Assembly: GCF_048544455.1 (NCBI RefSeq)
Contig: NC_133537.1
Span: 68,977,634-69,041,633, forward strand
Reading direction: 5' to 3'
DNA length: 64,000 nt
Origin: Silene latifolia
Lineage: Eukaryota; Streptophyta; Magnoliopsida; Caryophyllales; Caryophyllaceae
The notes beneath the pieces are model-generated. The model saw nothing but the letters and a program-made list of their open reading frames with translations. It made no database searches and was not told the origin of the DNA. The position numbers and the translations under genes are program-made. Shown piece by piece: positions 58,702 to 64,000 of the stretch (positions are counted from its first letter, which is position 1; every line of letters starts with the position of its first letter).

Positions 58702-59791
58702 AGTATTTCCGGATTTATATAGGAAACTTACTCGATCACAAAACAAACCAAACGAACTTGACTTGTGCAAACTTGTTATAAACCAAATAAACCTTTAAAT
58801 TAGTTTCATGCGTGTTTATCTATCTCCGATCCATTACGTGTTGTACCCTATGCATCAAGTGTTTGATTCCGAGCCATGCACGCCATATTTGTTATTGGCT
58901 TCCTGTGAAAACAATGCAAATATAATTAAAAATTAAAAAAGCTCATAAATCATGTTCATGGATGAATGATATACAAATAGCAGAAAGTATACGAAAAGCT
59001 TAAAGAAACGCAATTCTCAAATTTGGGTAAATTTCTGAATTGTCGTTATTTTTATAGGCTTAGAGATATTATAAGTTTGTTCCTTCTGCTAAGCAAATAC
59101 ATACACTTCCTAATTAGGTGGAAAAGATAGATTTTTAGCTAAATTAATTCATACATGTTCATGAGAATTTGGTTTAAAGTATTCTACGTACAAAAGAACC
59201 CCAAGCTTTGCAACTAAAAACATGTTTTAGGGATGATCAAATACATCAATATCGAAAATCGACCATACCTCAAAATAGATTAGTTGATAAATTTTCATAC
59301 ATGAGTTCAACAATCTTCTTAATTCTTTTCGTACCTGAAATCTAAACACAAAACACCATTAGTACAATTTACAAATGATAACTCTAAACGGGGGTTAAGA
59401 TACAACTTGCTACTGGACCACAATAAGCACGCATACAAAAAAAAAAAAATCATCTAAACTTGCAATTAAAATTAAATTGGATAAGGAAAATTTATTTGTT
59501 TGTGAAATCTATAAATACGGAGTAGTATTTATACTACAAAGTTATTTCAAGAGTAGTTGAACTCTATTTCTTATCATATTGTTATGGTAGAACCCTATTT
59601 CTTATCGAGTAGTTGACTTTATTTCTTATCTTATTGTTATTATTATGATGTGATAAAATATTATCTTCTACATCTTATTATTATCTCTAAATATATCTGC
59701 ATTAAAAAATATATTAGGTAGTTCGCTAAAATTGGAGACTCTAAAATTACTCGAAAAAAGCTTCATTTATTAATATAGATAGATACATTGA

Positions 59792-61396
59792 TTATATTTA
59801 TTAGTTATAATTACGCAAATGGCCTTAATTAAAACCCGTGTTTAAAAAATACCCAAACACCCAATTCAAATCCCAAGAGTACTCGCATAAACCCGTCTTG
59901 GTCATTAACCAAAAATCACCTATAACCCATGGTTTAAACCATGTCAAACTTCCCACAAACACTCCCGTAAAAACTCCGACATACCCATGAAAATAACACC
60001 ATCTCAGCCCCACCGTGACTTCCCACCATCACCACCTCTACCACCAACACCAACCTGCAAAACCACCTCACACAGCCACTAACTCGTCCTCACTGAACCC
60101 ACAACAACTCCCCCTTCAACCTGTCACATGCCCAAGCCCGACACTAATCATCCCTGTCCCCCACCACCTCTGGCCACCACCAGCCTCACCGCTGCTTCTT
60201 GGTGGTTCCAGGGGTGGCTCCTCACCTCGTTGCCCTCCTTCAACAGCCACGACCACCGCCACAAAACACAGCAGCAACAACAACCCCAACTCCCCTGTTT
60301 TCGCGTGTTTCCGGCAACCACTGCACCAACCACCACCTAAAACCACCCACAACAACCCAAAACCCCGAAGACCCATCACCACGACACTAACCAATCCAAA
60401 CCCGAGTCCATTCGACACACACAAGAGGATAAAACCGAGTCTATATGCGGGATTGACAACCATTCAACACCCACGAAATTTCGGCCACCACCGCGCAAAC
60501 CACCACTATAAAACGACCCATACCATCCACGGTGGTCGACTACACCCTAGGTATCTCCCCTAAACAACCCAGGTCAGTCACGCTTAAGAACGGGTTCAAA
60601 ATGACACAAAACCCGCAACACAACCACCCCTCGAAACTCGCTTGAAAAGCCTCTTTCCCAAGGTCCCTGGTGGTCAACGGTGACTCATGGTCAATCCCTG
60701 GTGGTCCATGGTCACAGTCACGGTCACGGCTCGTCCTACGGTGGCCTAGTTTACGAGTTATAGCAAAGCAAAATGTATACATGAGACGGTTTAAAGTATT
60801 ACCTTGAGGCGATAATAAAAGTTAATTCCTTTGGTTTTCTCTTCCTTACTTCTTTTCTTCTTTTCTTTAGATCTCTTCCTTCTTCTTTTATAAATTATTT
60901 TTCAGATTATTGTGTATTTATAGTCTAGAATTAGAGAGGACATGAGGCCAATTAGGAAAGTAAGGAATTACCATTTTATTATCATACAATTATTATTATA
61001 AATTATACAATTATTTTTACTACATATTATACTAATCCTCCATAAGTAGAATTACCATATACTCCCTTAATAATTACCATACACTATTATTACTAGGATT
61101 ATCAATATTCTAATTATTATTACCTTTACTTATTTTTATTCTCTTTATTAATATTATTATTAAATCCCGAAACAGTTTCCGACCATATTCATACGAGATT
61201 AATAAATTTTGGTCCACATAACTATGGCACACGACCTAAAGCTCAATTATTAGCTAAGCCCAATTCCCGACCTGGATACTCAATTTATTATTTAATTAAC
61301 GTCTTACTTGTAATTATTATTAGAAATGCCTTTAATTAATTATATAAATTACATAAATTATTCTCATAAATTATTATCAAAATACGAAGTATTACA
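59792..61396 (-). repeat. Second chromovirus left LTR, second part
   Basis: Continues the LTR after the Helitrons; its first 40 bases match 63960-64000. It ends GAAGTATTACA at 61396. The stretch 60010-60750 is C-rich on the plus strand (CCACCACC words) and leaves long proline/histidine/threonine frames open on both strands. I treat these as composition artefacts. Confidence 0.85.
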
Positions 61397-63042
61397 GTCT
61401 TCCCCCCTTAAAATGAACTCGTCCCGAAGTTCGCCCACAACTACACCAACAACAATTATAAACATCCACACAACTGAATCTTCATTCCAACTTATGATCA
61501 TTGCAGCATAATCAATTTACTTAGTCATTATCAAATTATATCATACTCATCAAAAGAAGCCTAAAAAATAATTCAAAACATTTGTAGTATCACATTCCTT
61601 CCCCCTAAAAATAAACTTCGTCCTCGAAGTTCGAAATATCAAACAACAGGAATAAACAAACCATTTATGACAACCTCTCAAGAACAATTAGTACACATAA
61701 GACAACTATTATTTTTTTAACACAACATTGATTGATGAATAAATGAATAACAACAATATGTGAATTACATTGATAACAAACCCACATTGTATAGTATATT
61801 CGAACTAACATTATTTAAACTTACTACTTGCGCGTTTATTTCTTACTAACGACATCTGATCTTAAACATGCATGCATTTAATGTAAATATATAAGCTTAT
61901 GGCAACACATTCCGCATATCACTAGACATGTCATTCTACTTACACAAATTACCACAACAAAATGCCAAGGTGAAAGAAACAAGGAGCAATTCTTTAGAAA
62001 TTTTAGCACAATTTACATTTTCAAGAATAAGGAAACACATGTTATAGCTTCCAAAAATCATTAATAAATAATAACATAATTACTTCTTGAGCACTTATAC
62101 TTTTTAGAAAATACAGTGATTTAATAACTCATGAGAGAAAGAATCAAGTCAAAAACTCATAAGGTCAATTTATAATGCATTTTACAATTTATTTGGTCGA
62201 AACGAAAATTTTACAGCAACTTGTCAGAATTTTAGGTCAACTTGTAAAAATCACTATAAATTGTCAAAATATTTTCTTTCGACGTGGCTTATCAATTTAG
62301 AAACATATACGAATCTTTTAAACAGTGGAGTTGGAATATTACCTAAATAATAAGTAAGTTTTAAATGGCAATTTTTACAATAACATGGAACGAAATCATC
62401 ACTGTACAGGAATATTCTGACCACTATCCACTAAAATATTTATTACTCCTAAACCGTATATTATTTGAACATAAGACCAGCGGCATATGAAAACTAACTC
62501 ACAAAGCTATCACGTATAAAAATTTCGTGCAAGAATATTTAACAGGCATTAAATGGCAGCCAAAGCAATCAAGGGTAAAATTTCAAGAAATCAACCAAGT
62601 CACATTCTTCACAATTCCACGCAATTTCCGTAATACTTCACATGTTAATCATAATTACACCTCCCACATACATGCTCACATAATTTTCTCCTATCCACAT
62701 GTTATAACAATGCTTAAAAATCATATCACATCCCTTCTCCGTAAAAGCAAGGTTACGTCCCCGTAACCACAATCATCAATGAAAACAACATTCAAATAAG
62801 GCAAACAAAATTCCTAAGACAAAATAAACAATATTCATTTTAAATTAACCCACACTGTAATAACTCTCAAGGTAACCGATTCAATACTGGAAGGGCCAAG
62901 GTACGAATTAAGGCGCGCTTTTTAACCGTACTAAGAGGGGCTCCTAACAGTTTCTACCTGGGGTTCATTTTATTTAGACACATCCTAAGTTCATTATAAT
63001 TCATTGGTTAGGCCTGATGATCGTTTTGCTCTAATACCACTT
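61397..63042 (-). other. Second chromovirus internal region, no coding capacity
   Basis: Polypurine tract at 61397-61412 (CTTCCCCCC on the plus strand) and a second similar block at about 61590-61635 (CCTTCCCCCTAAAAATAAAC then CTTCG). AT-rich filler to 62740, the pol-stop hairpin word at 62751-62768, then a leader that resembles the first chromovirus. No gag, RT or integrase motif. Confidence 0.75.
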
Positions 63043-64000
63043 TGTAACACCCCCATTTATTCTGGAGCATTTAGCAAGACATTCCCAATAAATAGGACTG
63101 TTACCATCTCGGTTGCCCGAGGTAAATGATACAAATTAAAACAAACCAAAGTACTTTAATGACTTTAACTGAATTAACGGTTTTAATACATTGTCAACCG
63201 ATTAAATTTAAACCTTAACATTACAATTTACTACGCAGCGACAATTACATAATTAAAGTTGTATAAGTCACCAAGTGATCTAGACAGCAACTATGGTCCA
63301 AGTCGAGCTCACGTCCCAATGCTGCCAAGTCAGCTAATCTTTAGTACCTGTCAAATCTGCTCCTCATTATGGTTCATCACAGGTACGGTGTTCACGAATA
63401 CACTGTCAACCACGAGGTTGAGTAGGATAAAATACATTATAACAACCAATCTATAATAATCCCACAACTGTCAATATGCCAAATTCCAATCTCAATTGTT
63501 CACATGTCACATCTCGACATCAACTATCCACGTTATCCACCAGAGACTAAGCATGGGGTCTTCCAATTATTCACACACGTTATCCACCAAAGACTAAGCC
63601 TGGAGCAGTCCAATAACCACTCACATTATCCACCAGAGACTAAGCCTGGGGCAGTCCAATTCTAATAAACCATTCCACAATATAATCGTATAAAATATAC
63701 ACAACTCCAACAATTAACAATGTCACTCAATTAACTTAATTAAATAAGCAGTCATAAAACCAATCATCCTTCCAATAACATCCATGTATTTAAACACGAA
63801 AACAGATATAGTTGAATAGATTATCCTACCTGGCAAGCAAATCCCATAAAAGCAATCCGAGTAAATAGAAATCCAATTAACACAACTTCTCACAACTCCG
63901 TCACCTAGACAAGTACTTATAATTACTATTTGTACAATTTAACTTGATTATATAAATTAACTATATTTATTAGTTATAATTGAGCAAATGGCCTTAATTA
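63043..64000 (-). repeat. Second chromovirus right LTR (cut by window end)
   Basis: Opens TGTAACACCCCC directly after the primer-binding site. It has the three tandem TTATCCACCA(G/A)AGACTA copies (63535-63655) and the conserved CTCGGTTGCCCGAGG block. At 63955-63985 it runs without interruption through the site that is split by the Helitrons in the left LTR. Confidence 0.92.

Larger units (their letters stand above)
54069..59791 (-). mobile_element. Non-autonomous Helitron (D), abutting Helitron C
   Basis: The 3' end is at 54069 on the minus strand: hairpin-type GTCCGTGCGATGCACGGG, then TATTAAATCTAG. The 5' end is at 59791 and reads TCAATGTATCTATC on the minus strand, followed by GCTTTTTTCGAGTAATTTTAG and AGTCTCC. 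Host LTR sequence resumes with T at 59792. It contains the Pack-MULE-like element 54675-55445, two tandem duplications and the solo LTR 56374-58701. The rest (54100-54660, 55460-55800, 58710-59740) is AT-rich without a gene. Confidence 0.7.
43443..64000 (-). mobile_element. Second chromovirus, coding-depleted, with split left LTR (continues past right edge)
   Basis: The left LTR is 43443-44355 plus 59792-61396 (2.5 kb without inserts), the internal region is 61397-63042, and the right LTR starts at 63043. The LTR opens TGTAACACCCCC and the internal left edge has a polypurine tract. The primer-binding site at 63028-63039 reads TGGTATTAGAGC on the minus strand, one base off initiator tRNA-Met. 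The leader next to it resembles that of the first chromovirus (GGTTCATTTT, TTAGAC, GTTCATT.AATTCATTGGTTAGG). The 1.65-kb interior has no coding frame but keeps the pol-stop hairpin word and a second polypurine-like block near 61590-61612, so gag-pol was deleted. Everything in 44356-59791 is inserted. Confidence 0.85.

Noticed and set aside
60015..60563. 182-codon proline/histidine/threonine-rich open frame
   Set aside because: It lies in the LTR of the second chromovirus. The C-rich composition leaves frames open on both strands, and no domain is recognisable.

Overview
This is nuclear DNA from a flowering plant, almost certainly a eudicot. The evidence is GT-AG introns, a leucine-rich-repeat receptor kinase, wall-associated-kinase-like (WAKL) genes, and several plant transposon classes: chromovirus, L1-type LINE, Helitron, Mutator-like, hAT and Stowaway. 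The repeat style suggests Caryophyllales (possibly Caryophyllaceae), but that is an impression rather than proof. Only about 3 kb looks like host coding sequence; most of the rest is transposon-derived or AT-rich sequence that I could not assign. No bacterial-type features are present.

1-27.7 kb. The first five exons of an LRR receptor-like kinase lie on the minus strand at 192-2222, and the gene runs off the left edge. Next comes a tandem segmental duplication of about 7.4 kb that carries a WAKL gene (also minus strand) and its upstream DNA. Unit A is 3776-20250 and unit B is 20267-27655. Both WAKL copies are broken, each by different lesions. Unit A was later enlarged by an 8.4-kb Ty3/gypsy chromovirus (8223-16610, TSD CGAAT), placed 235 bp upstream of the WAKL start codon, and by a 780-bp foldback element (19127-19906). 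Unit B keeps both empty sites. The junction between the units carries a 23-bp inverted copy of sequence from about 1 kb away, the mark of a template-switching event.

26.5-36.3 kb. A minus-strand Helitron (26520-30446) straddles the end of the duplicated unit and contains internal direct and tandem repeats. AT-rich sequence of unknown origin follows. A 5'-truncated LINE with a 1090-codon open reverse-transcriptase frame occupies 32913-36321.

36.5-64 kb. This is a nest of transposons. Two plus-strand Helitrons abut at 39245/39246. The second holds five cassettes, each with up to two pairs of a GTCCCACAT(C/T)G box and a TATA box about 32 nt apart, which is the layout of plant Pol II snRNA promoters. 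A second, coding-depleted chromovirus derivative starts at 43443. Its left LTR is split by two abutting minus-strand Helitrons (44356-54068 and 54069-59791), and the right LTR at 63043 shows the uninterrupted sequence. The first of these Helitrons contains a 7-kb non-coding LTR element (46921-53893, TSD CATAC). The second contains a Pack-MULE-like element (54675-55445, 9-bp TSD) and a 2.3-kb solo LTR (56374-58701, TSD AGTAT).

The signals most worth following are the snRNA-promoter-like array, the arrays of ACTCGGYCGAGT palindromes in the first chromovirus with a comparable GC-rich hairpin array in the solo LTR, the templated duplication junction, and the tandem Helitrons with an internal empty-site control.
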